From contig NZ_BMYQ01000002.1 of NCBI RefSeq assembly GCF_014652355.1, forward strand, positions 124,001 to 188,000: DNA of 64,000 nt, in the 5' to 3' direction. The DNA is from Gemmobacter lanyuensis (lineage in GTDB: Bacteria > Pseudomonadota > Alphaproteobacteria > Rhodobacterales > Rhodobacteraceae). Made by a program: the position numbers and the translations under genes. Below the pieces are notes generated by a model. That model ran no database searches. It was given only the letters and a program-made list of their open reading frames with translations, and was not told the DNA's origin. This document shows, one piece after another, positions 54,102-63,653 of this stretch. The first letter of the stretch is position 1. The number at the start of each line of letters is the position of its first letter.

Positions 54102-55532
54102 ATGACCTTGGGTTCGGCGATGAACATGGCCATGACCGGTCTGTCGGTTTCAGCCCGATTGGCTGAACTTGTCTCGACCAATGTGGCCAATGCGACCACA
54201 GCCGGCTTCGTTCGGCGCGAGGCCGAGGTTTCGGCCCTTGTGCTTGGCGGGCAGGGGGCGGGCGTGCGCATCAGCGCAGTGCGGCGGGACCTTGATCCCC
54301 ATCTTCTCGCGGAACGTCGCGGGGCGGATGCCGCCCTTGCGGCGGCCCAGACCTTGACCCGCTTTCAGCGGGCCGCGGAGTCCGCCCTTGGCGGGGCTGA
54401 GGATGGCACGTCCCTGTCCGGTCGCATTGCAGACCTGGAAAGCGCCCTGCTGTCCGCAAGCGGTCAGCCTGATTCCGACAACCTTCTTGCCCGTGTCCTG
54501 TCTGCAGCCCAGTCCCTGACCAGCCAGATCAACGCGGCATCGCAAGGTATTCAGGCGCTGCGGGGGCAGGCGGATCGGGCGATTGCCTCGGACGTGTCGC
54601 TGCTGAACGGGGCGCTGCAAAAGGTTCAGGATATGAATTCCCAAATTCGCAGCACTGCGGCCTCGGGTCGTGATACCGCAGCGCTTCAGGATTTGCGCCA
54701 AAGCACCATTGATAGCATCGCCACCATCGTACCGTTGCGTCAGGTTCCGCGCGAAAATGGGGATATTGCACTTTACACCACGTCAGGTGCCGCGCTGGTT
54801 GAGGGGCGTGCCTCAGTCTTCGGCTTTGCTCCCACCACAACCGTTACGGCGGACCAAGCCCTCGGTACTGGCGGGCTTGGCGGTCTTACGCTAAACGGTC
54901 GTCCCCTTGCGACGGATGCGACAGGCCTTGTGTCCGGTGGCAGCTTGTCTGCGCATTTTGCCATACGTGACCAGATTGCGCCGGGCGTTCAACAGGGCCT
55001 TGATAACCTAGCCAAGGACCTGATTCTTCGCTTTCAGGACACGGCCGTCGATGCGACGCGCACTGCCGGTGAGGCGGCATTGTTCACTGAAGCAGGTGCG
55101 CCCTTGAACCCGAATGGTCTCCCTGGCTTGGCCGGTCGCCTTGATGTCAATGCCGCCGTCGATCCGGCCGCCGGGGGTGCAATCTGGCGTTTGCGGGCTG
55201 GCCTCGGTGCGGGCAATGCGGGGGCTATCGGGGATCCCAGCCTGCTCAGGGCGCTGGCTGGCACGCTGACGCAAGCGGGATCTTTCGGGAAGACAGCAGA
55301 ACGCCAGGCGGCCGACCTGATGTCTGCGACCGCCACATCCCGACTGCGTGCGGAAGATGAACTTGCGTATGCCTCGACCCGCGCGACCAGCCTGCAAGAG
55401 CAGGAGGCCGCCAAGGGCGTCGATACGGATCAGGAACTTCAGCACCTGATGCAAATCGAACGCGCCTATTCTGCCAATGCGCGCATGCTTCAGATCGTCG
55501 ATCAGATGCTCGCGACCCTGATGGAGATTTGA
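54102..55532 (+). CDS. flgK: Flagellar hook-associated protein 1 (FlgK)
   Basis: A 476-residue protein. The N-terminal rod-type helix AMNMAMTGLSVSARLAELVS and NVANATTAGFVRREAEVS, and the C-terminal ELQHLMQIERAYSANARMLQ, are FlgK/FlgE-family ends. LDNLAKDLILRFQ in the middle fits FlgK. It caps the hook and joins it to the filament through FlgL. It starts 9 bases after flgE. Confidence 0.9.
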   Translation: MTLGSAMNMAMTGLSVSARLAELVSTNVANATTAGFVRREAEVSALVLGGQGAGVRISAVRRDLDPHLLAERRGADAALAAAQTLTRFQRAAESALGGAEDGTSLSGRIADLESALLSASGQPDSDNLLARVLSAAQSLTSQINAASQGIQALRGQADRAIASDVSLLNGALQKVQDMNSQIRSTAASGRDTAALQDLRQSTIDSIATIVPLRQVPRENGDIALYTTSGAALVEGRASVFGFAPTTTVTADQALGTGGLGGLTLNGRPLATDATGLVSGGSLSAHFAIRDQIAPGVQQGLDNLAKDLILRFQDTAVDATRTAGEAALFTEAGAPLNPNGLPGLAGRLDVNAAVDPAAGGAIWRLRAGLGAGNAGAIGDPSLLRALAGTLTQAGSFGKTAERQAADLMSATATSRLRAEDELAYASTRATSLQEQEAAKGVDTDQELQHLMQIERAYSANARMLQIVDQMLATLMEI

Positions 55533-55533
55533 C

Positions 55534-56529
55534 ATGGCATTGACCTCGATCGGGGATCTGGCGCAGTCGCTCATGCTGCGGCGAAGCATGGCCTCCACCA
55601 AGACTGAAATTCACCGTCTGACGCAGGATAGCACCACGGGTGTTGTCAGCGATCCGGCCCGGCATCTGTCGGGCGATCTCGGCGCGCTCAGCGCCCTGCG
55701 CGCCGATCTGCGTCGGACAGAAGGGTTTCAGACCGCACGTGCCAGCGTACAACTTCATGTCGATGGGCAGCAAACCGTGCTGCAACGCCTGAACACCCGC
55801 GCGACAGAGCTTTCCGCTTCCCTTGTATCCGCAGGCGACACGGGGCAGTCGATGACGCTGATGACCATGGCACTGAACGCCCGCGCCGCGCTGTCCGAAG
55901 CGGTGTCTGCCCTGAATACACAGGTCGCGGGGCGGTCACTCTTTTCGGGCAAGACCACCAACCGACCGGCGCTTCCGTCGGCCGAAGCTTTGCTCGCATC
56001 GCTCGGCGCCATAACTGGCGGACTTTCCTCTGCTGCGGATATCGAGGCCGCTGTCGACGGATGGTTTTCGTCCACCGCTGGTTTTGCATCGGCCTATGGC
56101 GGCGATGACCCCATCGGCCGCGTTGCCATCGCCCGTGGGCAAGAGGCTGATCTGAATCTGACGGCAGAGGCCCCGGCCATTCGTGACACGCTGCGTGGTT
56201 TCGCCCTGGCCGCGCTTGCGCAGGATGCCGGATTGCCAGGTGCAGAGCGGTCCGCCTTGGTGTCGGCCGCAGGCCAGACGCTGCTCAACAGTTCGGCCGC
56301 ACGTGCCGATCTGGCGGCGGAGCTTGCTGTCACGCAGAACCAGATTGCCGAGGCCGAAGCCCAGAACAGCAGTGCCACGACCGCCCTGGAAATTGCACAG
56401 GTCGATCTGATCGGCGTTGACGACTATGACGCGGCAACGCGGCTTTCGGCGGCGCAGACGCGGCTTGAAACCATCTATGCCATCACCGCGCGTATGTCGG
56501 CGCTCACCTTGGTGAATTACCTGAAATGA
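55534..56529 (+). CDS. flgL: Flagellar hook-associated protein 3 (FlgL)
   Basis: A 331-residue flagellin-like junction protein. It starts IGDLAQSLMLRRSMASTKTE and has flagellin-type helical ends, with a C-terminal MDVNYL-like VNYLK. RVAIARGQEADLNLTAEAPA and the Ala-rich repeats are typical of FlgL. It links FlgK to the filament. Identification rests on gene order with flgK as much as on sequence. Confidence 0.85.
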   Translation: MALTSIGDLAQSLMLRRSMASTKTEIHRLTQDSTTGVVSDPARHLSGDLGALSALRADLRRTEGFQTARASVQLHVDGQQTVLQRLNTRATELSASLVSAGDTGQSMTLMTMALNARAALSEAVSALNTQVAGRSLFSGKTTNRPALPSAEALLASLGAITGGLSSAADIEAAVDGWFSSTAGFASAYGGDDPIGRVAIARGQEADLNLTAEAPAIRDTLRGFALAALAQDAGLPGAERSALVSAAGQTLLNSSAARADLAAELAVTQNQIAEAEAQNSSATTALEIAQVDLIGVDDYDAATRLSAAQTRLETIYAITARMSALTLVNYLK

Positions 56530-57620
56530 TACGGATTTTCCTGTGCCTCTTTCTGCTTGCCGGACAGGCCATGGCTGCGCCGATCCGGATCAAGGATCTG
56601 GTCGAATTCGACGGCGTGCGCGGCAATGACCTGGTCGGATATGGTCTGGTCGTCGGCCTGAACGGCACGGGCGATGGTATCCGGAACGCGCCCTATACCG
56701 AGGAAATCATGGCCAATCTTCTTGAGAGGTTGGGCGTCAATGTGACGGGTGAGGCCTTTCGTCCGAAGAATGTCGCCGCTGTTTTCGTGACTGCGACGCT
56801 GCCACCTTTTGCACGGTCGGGCTCGCAGATCGATGTTACCGTTTCTGCCATCGGTGATGCCAAAAGCCTGCTTGGCGGCACCTTGGTCATGACGCCGTTG
56901 AACGGCGCGGATGGGCAAATCTATGCGGTGGCACAGGGTACGATCATCGCTGGCGGGATCGCCGCCGAGGGTGAGGCCACGCGTGTCGTGCAGGGTGTGC
57001 CCACGGCGGGCGTGATCCCGTCAGGCGCGCGGGTAGAGCGTGAGGTCGAGTTTGATTTCAGAACTGTGACCTCGCTGCGCCTTGCGCTGCGCGAGCCTGA
57101 TTTCACGACTGCGGCGCGGATCGAATCGGTCATCAATTCAGAATTTGGTCGCAATATTGCGCTGATGTCGGATGCGGGGACAGTGACGCTGGATCTCGGG
57201 CGCACGCGTATGGCCTCGCCTGCCCATGTCATCGGCCGGCTTGAAAACCTTCTGGTTGAACCGGAATCGCGCGCGCGTGTCATTGTGGATCAAAGATCGG
57301 GGACCATCGTCATGGGGGCCGATGTCCGCATCAGCCGCGTGGCGGTCGCGCAGGGTAACCTGACGCTGCGGGTGGAAGAGGCGCCCATCGTGGTGCAGCC
57401 CAATCCGTTTGCGGATGGCGAAACTGTCGTGGTGCCACGCAGTGCGGCAGAGATCGACAAGACCAAAGGTACGGGGCTTGCCGAGGTTCCCGAAAGCGCG
57501 ACGCTGTCGGACGTTGTCGCCGGATTGAACGCCCTCGGGGTCGCGCCGCATGACATGATTGATATCCTCAAGAGCATCAATGCCGCGGGTGCGCTGCACG
57601 CAGAGTTTGTCGTGCAGTAG
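56526..57620 (+). CDS. flgI: Flagellar P-ring protein FlgI
   Basis: A 364-residue protein. The signal peptide is MIRIFLCLFLLAGQAMA. The mature part begins IRIKDLVEFDGVRGNDLVGYGLVVGLNGTGD, the FlgI hallmark. NVAAVFVTATLPPFARSG and the C-terminal LNALGVAPHDMIDILKSINAAGALHAE follow. It forms the P-ring in the peptidoglycan layer. It overlaps flgL by 4 bases. FlgA and FlgH, its usual partners, are not in the window. Confidence 0.96.
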   Translation: MIRIFLCLFLLAGQAMAAPIRIKDLVEFDGVRGNDLVGYGLVVGLNGTGDGIRNAPYTEEIMANLLERLGVNVTGEAFRPKNVAAVFVTATLPPFARSGSQIDVTVSAIGDAKSLLGGTLVMTPLNGADGQIYAVAQGTIIAGGIAAEGEATRVVQGVPTAGVIPSGARVEREVEFDFRTVTSLRLALREPDFTTAARIESVINSEFGRNIALMSDAGTVTLDLGRTRMASPAHVIGRLENLLVEPESRARVIVDQRSGTIVMGADVRISRVAVAQGNLTLRVEEAPIVVQPNPFADGETVVVPRSAAEIDKTKGTGLAEVPESATLSDVVAGLNALGVAPHDMIDILKSINAAGALHAEFVVQ

Positions 57621-57757
57621 CGGCCCAAAAATGCGGCATGAAGCCCGCACATTGGGCAAATGCCCGCGTCGGGTGCATCGGTGTCTCTCTCTGGTTCGGG
57701 GTGACGATTGTTCTGGCGGTGCCCGGGTGCAGTCTGATCCCGAAAGGGGACAAGGCG

Positions 57758-58591
57758 ATGCGCGATGCCCAGATCGACCAGCAGCATGAACGCAGCCATG
57801 GCGAGGCACGGGTTGCTGTCGCCATGGGGGCTGCCGGGCCGCGACTGTCAGAGTTGTGGCAAAGCGGCTCTGCAAAGGCGTTTTTGCCGAAAGGTGCGCC
57901 GCAAGAGGTGATTTTTCTCAACACCTCGGGCGGTCTGACCGGGGGGGACCGGCTTGCCTTATCGCTTGAGGTCGGCGCTGGACTTCACTTCACCGGGACC
58001 ACGCAGACGGCCGAGCGGGCCTATGCCGCGGTCTCCGGCTGCGCTGAAGTGCAGGTCAACCTTACGGTCGGGGCGCATGCGCATCTGGATTGGCTGCCGC
58101 AGGAAACCCTTATTTATCAGGCTTCGGCGCTGAAGCGCGAGACGACCGTGGCGCTAGCCCCGTCAGCGACCTGCCTTTTGTGCGAAACGCTCATCCTGGG
58201 GCGCCATGCGATGCGGGAAACGGTAACGCGCGCGCAGCTGCAAGATCGTCGGCTGGTTCTGCGGGCAGGGCGCCCTGTCTGGGCCGAGGCACTGGCGCTG
58301 ACCGAAACATCGCTTGCTGCGCGGCAAAACCCGGCACTTCTGGCTGGCGCGCAATGCTGCGCGACGGTCGCGCTGATTGCACCGGGCGCGGAAGATGCGG
58401 CCCAGGCGCTGCGCCCGCTGCTAGCGGCTGAAGGCTGCGAAACCTCTCTTTCCGCATGGGACGGGCGCGCCATCCTGCGGCTGCGCGCCGCCGAGGGCTG
58501 GCCCCTGCGCCGCCAGCTTGCCCGTATTCTTGGCCAATTGCGTGGCCGGCCCTTGCCCCGGGTCTGGCAGATGAATGGAGATCTTGCATGA
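57758..58591 (+). CDS. ureD: Urease accessory protein UreD
   Basis: A 277-residue protein. [18 protein letters not shown] and [18 protein letters not shown] are typical of UreD, and the C-terminal [19 protein letters not shown] fits. It scaffolds UreF and UreG on apo-urease for nickel insertion. ATG 57758 follows AAGGGG. A 40-codon upstream extension in frame lies in the flgI/ureD gap and lacks the family start. It opens the urease operon and overlaps ureA as ATGA. Confidence 0.93.
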   Translation: MRDAQIDQQHERSHGEARVAVAMGAAGPRLSELWQSGSAKAFLPKGAPQEVIFLNTSGGLTGGDRLALSLEVGAGLHFTGTTQTAERAYAAVSGCAEVQVNLTVGAHAHLDWLPQETLIYQASALKRETTVALAPSATCLLCETLILGRHAMRETVTRAQLQDRRLVLRAGRPVWAEALALTETSLAARQNPALLAGAQCCATVALIAPGAEDAAQALRPLLAAEGCETSLSAWDGRAILRLRAAEGWPLRRQLARILGQLRGRPLPRVWQMNGDLA

Positions 58592-58890
58592 ACCTCACCC
58601 CTCGCGAGCGGGAAAAGCTGCTGGTGAGCCTTGCCGCCATGGTGGCGCGCAACCGGCTGGCCCGTGGAGTCAAGCTGAACCACCCCGAGGCGATCGCGCT
58701 GATCACCGATTTCGTGGTTGAGGGCGCGCGCGATGGCCGCACGGTCGCGGATCTGATGTCGGCCGGGGCAGGGGTGATCACGGCGGCCGACTGCATGCCG
58801 GGCGTCCCCGAAATGATCCATGCCGTGCAGGTTGAGGCGACCTTCCCCGACGGGACCAAGCTGGTCACCGTCCACCACCCCATCCGCTGA
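58588..58890 (+). CDS. ureA: Urease gamma subunit
   Basis: The 100-residue length is exact for UreA. It begins [20 protein letters not shown], contains [21 protein letters not shown], and ends LVTVHHPI. It is one of three structural subunits of urease (gamma, beta, alpha). Confidence 0.97.
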   Translation: MNLTPREREKLLVSLAAMVARNRLARGVKLNHPEAIALITDFVVEGARDGRTVADLMSAGAGVITAADCMPGVPEMIHAVQVEATFPDGTKLVTVHHPIR

Positions 58891-58899
58891 GAGGTTCCG

Positions 58900-59082
58900 A
58901 TGCGCTATCTTTTGCCGCTGCTTTTTGTCCCGACGCTGGCCCATGCCCATGCGGGCACCCATGATCAGGGGTTGCTTGCCACGCTGCGCCATGCGCTGGC
59001 CGAGCTGGATCATGCGCTGGCCCTGATGGCGCTGTTGGTGGTTCCGGTCGCGGCATGGGCCTTTGCGCGGGGACGGCGATGA
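58900..59082 (+). CDS. Small membrane protein within the urease operon
   Basis: A 60-residue protein between ureA and ureB. It has a cleavable-looking signal ([19 protein letters not shown]), then a short loop with two His, and a second hydrophobic segment ([17 protein letters not shown]) ending in GRR. It begins after GAGAGG and its stop overlaps the ureB start as ATGA, so it is a translated, coupled member of the operon. The HAHAG start recalls the mature N-terminus of HupE/UreJ nickel permeases, but the protein is far too short to be a complete permease. The function is unknown. Confidence 0.75.
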   Translation: MRYLLPLLFVPTLAHAHAGTHDQGLLATLRHALAELDHALALMALLVVPVAAWAFARGRR

Positions 59083-59384
59083 TCCCGGGAGAAATTCTGC
59101 CCGCGCCGGGCGACATTGTGCTGAACGCAGGGGCTGAGACGCGGGTTCTGATGGTGGCCAATACCGGCGACCGGCCGGTCCAGGTGGGCAGCCACTATCA
59201 TTTCGCGGAAACCAATGCCGGGCTGCAGTTCGACCGTGCTGCGGCGCGGGGCATGCGGCTGGATATTCCGGCGGGGACGGCGGTGCGCTTTGAACCGGGC
59301 CAAAGCCGCGAGGTGCGGCTTGTGGCGCTGGCGGGGCTGCGGCGCGTCTTCGGCTTCAACCAACAGGTCATGGGGGATCTTTGA
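59079..59384 (+). CDS. ureB: Urease beta subunit
   Basis: The 101-residue length is standard for Ure[18 protein letters not shown] at the start, [19 protein letters not shown] in the middle and [14 protein letters not shown] at the end are all hallmarks. ATG 59079 overlaps the small upstream gene as ATGA. The stop is immediately followed by ureC. Confidence 0.97.
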   Translation: MIPGEILPAPGDIVLNAGAETRVLMVANTGDRPVQVGSHYHFAETNAGLQFDRAAARGMRLDIPAGTAVRFEPGQSREVRLVALAGLRRVFGFNQQVMGDL

Positions 59385-61091
59385 ATGGCGGTTCGCATTT
59401 CGCGCCCGGCCTATGCGGCGATGTATGGCCCCACTACGGGTGACCGCCTGCGACTGGGCGATACCGAGCTGATCATCGAGGTTGAGCGCGACCTGACCAC
59501 CTATGGCGAGGAGGTGAAGTTCGGCGGCGGCAAAGTGATCCGTGACGGCATGGGCCAAAGCCAGATCAGCCGGGCCGGGGGCGCGGTGGATACAGTGATC
59601 ACCAATGCGCTGATCGTTGATGCCTCGGGCATCTACAAGGCCGATATCGGGCTGCGCGACGGGCGTATCGCAGCTATCGGCAAGGCCGGAAACCCCGATA
59701 CCCAGCCGGGGGTGACCATCATCATCGGCCCCTCGACCGATGTGATCGCGGGCGAGGGGCGGATCGTCACCGCCGGGGGCATGGACGCGCATATCCATTT
59801 CATCTGCCCGCAACAGGCGGAAGATGCGCTGCATTCTGGCGTCACCACCATGCTGGGCGGCGGCACCGGTCCGTCGCATGGCACGCTGGCCACCACCTGT
59901 ACGCCGGGGCCTTGGCACATCGGGCGGATGTTGCAGGCGCTGGATGCCATTCCGATGAATTTCGGCCTTGCGGGCAAGGGCAATGCCTCGCGCCCCGAGG
60001 CGCTGGTCGAGATGGTGAAGGCCGGGGCCTGCGCCATGAAACTGCATGAGGACTGGGGCACCACCCCCGCCGCCATCGATTGCTGCCTGACCGTGGCCGA
60101 TGAGATGGACGTCCAGGTGATGATCCACACCGACACGCTGAACGAATCCGGTTTTGTCGAGAATACGCTGGCCGCGATTGGCGGGCGGACCATCCATGCC
60201 TTTCACACCGAAGGGGCAGGGGGCGGCCATGCGCCTGATATCATGAAGGTGGTGAGCAGCCAGAATGTGCTGCCCTCCTCGACCAATCCGACGATGCCCT
60301 ATACCGTCAACACGGTGGAGGAGCATCTCGACATGCTGATGGTCTGCCACCATCTGGACCGCTCGATCCCCGAGGATGTGGCCTTTGCCGAAAGCCGTAT
60401 CCGGCGCGAAACCATCGCGGCCGAGGATATCCTGCATGACATGGGGGCCTTCTCGATCATCTCGTCCGACAGTCAGGCGATGGGGCGGGTGGGTGAGGTC
60501 ATCACCCGCACCTGGCAGACCGCGCACAAGATGAAGGTTCAGCGGGGGCGGCTTGCGGAAGAAACCGGCGCGAATGATAACGCCCGCGTCCGTCGCTATA
60601 TCGCGAAATACACCATCAACCCGGCCATCGCCCATGGCCTGTCGCAGCATATCGGCAGCGTGACGGTGGGCAAACGCGCGGATCTGGTGATCTGGAGCCC
60701 GGCCTTCTTTGGCGCCAAGCCCGATATGGTGCTGATGGGGGGCATGATCGTGGTGGCGCAGATGGGCGATCCCAATGGCTCGATCCCGGTGCAGCCCATG
60801 TATTCGCGCCCGATGTTCGGTGCGCTGGGGCGGGCGCGGCATGAAAGCTGTGCCACCTTCCTGTCGGCGGTGGCTTTGGCCGAGGGGGTGGGGGCGACGC
60901 TGGGGTTGCAAAAGCAACTGCTGGCCGCGACGGGCACGCGGACCGTGACGAAATCCGACATGGTCCATAATGCCGCCACCCCGCTGATCGAGGTTCACCC
61001 GGAAACCTATGAGGTGCGCGCGGATGGTGAGCTTTTGACCTGCCAACCCGCCACCGAACTGCCGCTGGCGCAGCGGTATTTCCTGTTTTGA
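59385..61091 (+). CDS. ureC: Urease alpha subunit (catalytic)
   Basis: A 568-residue amidohydrolase. The nickel ligands are in [14 protein letters not shown] and in [10 protein letters not shown] and [15 protein letters not shown]. The carbamylated Lys is in AMKLHEDWG, and the active-site flap Cys is in MVCHHLD. It hydrolyses urea to ammonia and carbamate in the cytoplasm. All key residues are present. Confidence 0.98.
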   Translation: MAVRISRPAYAAMYGPTTGDRLRLGDTELIIEVERDLTTYGEEVKFGGGKVIRDGMGQSQISRAGGAVDTVITNALIVDASGIYKADIGLRDGRIAAIGKAGNPDTQPGVTIIIGPSTDVIAGEGRIVTAGGMDAHIHFICPQQAEDALHSGVTTMLGGGTGPSHGTLATTCTPGPWHIGRMLQALDAIPMNFGLAGKGNASRPEALVEMVKAGACAMKLHEDWGTTPAAIDCCLTVADEMDVQVMIHTDTLNESGFVENTLAAIGGRTIHAFHTEGAGGGHAPDIMKVVSSQNVLPSSTNPTMPYTVNTVEEHLDMLMVCHHLDRSIPEDVAFAESRIRRETIAAEDILHDMGAFSIISSDSQAMGRVGEVITRTWQTAHKMKVQRGRLAEETGANDNARVRRYIAKYTINPAIAHGLSQHIGSVTVGKRADLVIWSPAFFGAKPDMVLMGGMIVVAQMGDPNGSIPVQPMYSRPMFGALGRARHESCATFLSAVALAEGVGATLGLQKQLLAATGTRTVTKSDMVHNAATPLIEVHPETYEVRADGELLTCQPATELPLAQRYFLF

Positions 61092-61103
61092 AAGAGGGCC
61101 GAG

Positions 61104-61589
61104 ATGCAACCGATCACCGCGCATGAGGTTTTGCGCTCTGGCCTCTGGCTGCGCGCCGACAGCCGTGTGGTGCTGGGCTATGACGCCCGCCTGCTGCGCC
61201 GCCGCCGCCTCACGGCTGAGGATGGGACCGAATTTCTGGTCGATCTGCAGGAAACCACAAGTCTGGAGCAGGGCGATGCCTTCCGGCTCTCGGATGGGCG
61301 GTTGATCGTGGTCATTGCTGCGCCGGAACCTGTGGTGCAGGTGCGGGGGAACCTCGCGCGTCTCGCCTGGCATATCGGAAATCGGCACACGCCCTGCGAA
61401 ATCGCCGACGATCATCTCGTCATCCGGCGCGATCATGTGCTGGAACGGATGCTCACCGGCCTTGGGGCGGTGCTGACGCCCAAGGAAGGCCCGTTTCGGC
61501 CCGAAGGCGGCGCCTATGGCCACGGGCGCACAATGGGCCATGACCATGGGCACGACCATGGCCAGTTTCATCTGCATCCCCATGCTTGA
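61104..61589 (+). CDS. ureE: Urease accessory protein UreE
   Basis: A 161-residue nickel-binding chaperone. LARLAWHIGNRHTPCEI contains the dimer-interface metal site. The tail is His-rich ([16 protein letters not shown]), which stores or delivers nickel. It follows ureC by 12 bases and overlaps ureF. Confidence 0.95.
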   Translation: MQPITAHEVLRSGLWLRADSRVVLGYDARLLRRRRLTAEDGTEFLVDLQETTSLEQGDAFRLSDGRLIVVIAAPEPVVQVRGNLARLAWHIGNRHTPCEIADDHLVIRRDHVLERMLTGLGAVLTPKEGPFRPEGGAYGHGRTMGHDHGHDHGQFHLHPHA

Positions 61590-62214
61590 AGACCGGCTGA
61601 AACTGGCACAATGGCTTTCGCCCGCGTTTCCGATCGGGGGGTTCGGCTATAGTCAGGGGCTTGAAACGCCAATGTCCACCGGGGTGGTGGCCACGGCGGC
61701 CGAGGTTGAACGCTGGGTGCGTGATGTGCTGCGCCATGGGGCGGGGGGCATGGATGCCGTTTTTGTGGCGCGGGCGCATGCGGGCGATGACCCCGCGCTG
61801 CTTTCTGACTGGGCGATGGCCTATGCCAGCTGCGCCGAACGCGCGACCGAGCTGACCGATCAGGGCCGCGCCTTTGGCCAGCTGATGACCGCAATGACGG
61901 GCGCGCCGTTTGACAGCTGGCCCTATCCGGTCGCGGTGGGCCTTGCCGCGCGCAGCCTGAACCTGCCGCGCGTCGAGGTGTTGGCCCTGTTCCTGCACGG
62001 TGTCGCGGCGCAGATGGTTTCGGCCGCCACGCGGTTCTTGCCGCTGGGGCAGTCCGAGGCGCAGGCCCTGCTGATGCGGCTGGCACCCCTGATCGCAGAG
62101 CTGGCGGAACAGGCGGAGCGCCGGTCGCTGGACGACATTTTCACCTTCACCCCCGGCGCCGATCTGGCCGGCATGCAGCACGAAACGCTGGAGATCAGGA
62201 TATTCCGCACATGA
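61582..62214 (+). CDS. ureF: Urease accessory protein UreF
   Basis: A 210-residue all-helical protein. [20 protein letters not shown] near the N-terminus is the UreF signature. [20 protein letters not shown] and the C-terminal [14 protein letters not shown] also fit. It works with UreD and UreG in nickel insertion. ATG 61582 gives an 8-base overlap with ureE; ATG 61558 is in frame and would add 8 residues. Confidence 0.94.
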   Translation: MLEDRLKLAQWLSPAFPIGGFGYSQGLETPMSTGVVATAAEVERWVRDVLRHGAGGMDAVFVARAHAGDDPALLSDWAMAYASCAERATELTDQGRAFGQLMTAMTGAPFDSWPYPVAVGLAARSLNLPRVEVLALFLHGVAAQMVSAATRFLPLGQSEAQALLMRLAPLIAELAEQAERRSLDDIFTFTPGADLAGMQHETLEIRIFRT

Positions 62215-62831
62215 ACAGCCCCAACGGCCCCCTGCGCGTCGGGATCGGCGGCCCCGTCGGCGCCGGCAAGACCACACTGACCGAGCAACTCTGCCGCGCC
62301 CTGGCCCATCGCTGCTCGATGGCGGTGATCACGAATGACATCTACACGCGCGAGGATGCCGATTACCTGACACGGGCGCAGGTCCTGCCTTCGGAGCGTA
62401 TCCGGGGGGTGGAGACCGGCGGCTGCCCCCATACCGCGATCCGCGAGGATGCGAGCATCAACCTCGCCGCGGTGGCCGACCTGCGCGGCCACTTCCCCGA
62501 TCTGGACCTGATCCTGATCGAAAGCGGCGGCGACAATCTGGCGGCGACCTTCAGCCCCGAATTGGCCGATCTGTCGATCTATGTCATCGACACCGCCGCG
62601 GGGCAGGATATCCCGCGCAAGAAGGGGCCCGGGTTGGCGCGGTCAGACCTTCTGGTGGTCAACAAGACCGACCTTGCCCCCCATGTGGGTGTCGATCTTG
62701 ATCTGCTGCAGGCCGATACGCTGGCGGCCCGCGGCAAGCGGCCCTTTGTCATGGCCCGGTTGCGTCAGGCACAAGGCATTGATCGGATTGCGGAGTTTCT
62801 GATGGAGGAGGGTGGCCTCCGGCTGCGATAG
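62211..62831 (+). CDS. ureG: Urease accessory GTPase UreG
   Basis: A 206-residue GTPase. The P-loop is [18 protein letters not shown], the nickel-binding CPH is in [11 protein letters not shown], and [11 protein letters not shown] is the guanine-recognition motif. It couples GTP hydrolysis to nickel loading of urease. It overlaps ureF by 4 bases and ends the operon. Confidence 0.97.
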   Translation: MNSPNGPLRVGIGGPVGAGKTTLTEQLCRALAHRCSMAVITNDIYTREDADYLTRAQVLPSERIRGVETGGCPHTAIREDASINLAAVADLRGHFPDLDLILIESGGDNLAATFSPELADLSIYVIDTAAGQDIPRKKGPGLARSDLLVVNKTDLAPHVGVDLDLLQADTLAARGKRPFVMARLRQAQGIDRIAEFLMEEGGLRLR

Positions 62832-62931
62832 GCGGCGCAGCACCTATACTTTAGGGTCATTGACCTAAAGTAACCCTTGCGAACCGAAAGGGGGGTGTCA
62901 TGGTTCAGTCGTAAATATACGAGGCTGAAAC
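62832..62931. promoter_or_regulatory. ureG/phasin-like gap with two dyads
   Basis: TACTTTAGG (62847-62855) pairs with CCTAAAGTA (62864-62872) around an 8-base spacer. With one bulged base the symmetry extends inward as GGTCA-T-TGACC. A second, shorter dyad TCGTA-AATA-TACGA lies at 62909-62922, just before the next start. There is no T-run after the first, so an operator is at least as likely as a terminator. Confidence 0.45.
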
Positions 62932-63246
62932 ATGTTTCTCACCCCCTTTCGGGCTGCCGAACTGACGCTGGAAACCGGCGTCATGATTGCTGAAGCGCAG
63001 GCCGTCATCGCTATGCGGCTTTGGGGGATGGCCGGGTTATGGAACACCGCGCCGGAAGAAAGCCTGCGGATGGTGCAGGAAAAGGCCGAGGCGGCGCTGC
63101 AATCGACCCTTGCAGCCGGACGTGCGGTGATGAACGGCAAGGACAGCACCGCCGTGGCGCTGGCCGCGCTGAAACCGGTGCGCCATCATACCCGCGCCAA
63201 TATGAAGCGGCTCAGCGCGCGCGGGCCTGCGGTCTACAAGGGCTGA
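62932..63246 (+). CDS. Small phasin-like protein of unknown function
   Basis: A 104-residue, mostly helical protein. The sequence LRMVQEKAEAALQSTLAAGRAVMNGK, read across residues 43-68, resembles phasin-type amphipathic helices. LAALKPVRHHTRANMKRLS, rich in basic residues, ends the protein. It has its own ribosome site (GAGG) and its stop abuts the convergent SCP2 gene. Phasins coat polyhydroxyalkanoate granules, but this assignment is tentative. Confidence 0.6.
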   Translation: MFLTPFRAAELTLETGVMIAEAQAVIAMRLWGMAGLWNTAPEESLRMVQEKAEAALQSTLAAGRAVMNGKDSTAVALAALKPVRHHTRANMKRLSARGPAVYKG

Positions 63247-63528
63247 TCAGCCCAGCAGCTTTGCCAGGCCCATCGCCACGGCTGGATTTCCCGACAGCTT
63301 CAGCTTGCCGGTTGCAAGCGCCATCATCGGGTTCAGCTTGCCCTTCAGCAAGCTTACCAAGTTTTCCGGGCTGAGACGCAGGGTGCAATCGGTTTCGCGA
63401 TCGACGGTGCTTGCAGTGCCTTCGGCCAGCACGATCACGCCTGCCTCACCACAGTCGAACTTCAGGCTTCCGCTGAAGCTGCGGGTTTGCAGGGCTTTGC
63501 GGATATCGGCGGCGATCTCGTCCAGCAT
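63247..63528 (-). CDS. SCP2 sterol-binding domain protein
   Basis: A 93-residue protein forming a single SCP2-type domain. GTASTVDRETDCTLRLSPEN and LLKGKLNPMMALATGKLKLS are typical. In bacteria such proteins bind lipids or acyl groups; the role here is not known. ATG 63528 follows GAGGAG. The stop abuts the phasin-like gene. Confidence 0.88.
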   Translation of the reverse strand: MLDEIAADIRKALQTRSFSGSLKFDCGEAGVIVLAEGTASTVDRETDCTLRLSPENLVSLLKGKLNPMMALATGKLKLSGNPAVAMGLAKLLG

Positions 63529-63595
63529 GGGGTTCTCCTCTGTTCGGGGCAGACTGACCAAGCAAAAGCAGCCGCGCAACAAGGCCGTTGCGTCA

Positions 63596-63630
63596 CGAAA
63601 AAGGGCCGCATCCCGGATGCGACCCTTTCG
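63596..63630 (-). terminator. Intrinsic terminator of argG
   Basis: Read on the minus strand, AAGGGTCGCATCC pairs with GGATGCGGCCCTT (one mismatch) and is followed by TTTCG after the run CCCTTTTT. It lies just after the parS site and ends argG transcription. Confidence 0.7.
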
Positions 63631-63632
63631 AA

Positions 63633-63648
63633 TGTTTCACGTGAAACA
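63633..63648. promoter_or_regulatory. parS site between SCP2 and argG genes
   Basis: Perfect TGTTTCACGTGAAACA, 2 bases from the argG terminator, about 35 kb right of the predicted origin. It is the outermost copy on this side of the window. Confidence 0.9.
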
Positions 63649-63653
63649 AAGGC

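Noticed and set aside
57638-57757. N-terminal extension of ureD with a lipoprotein-like signal
   Set aside because: UreD is cytoplasmic and the family start is at about 57758 after a good ribosome site. The hydrophobic look is probably chance in the flgI/ureD gap.
57621-57757. Sigma-54 promoter (TGGC...TGCA) before the urease operon
   Set aside because: The best match has the wrong spacing between the GG and GC elements, so it does not fit the -24/-12 rule.
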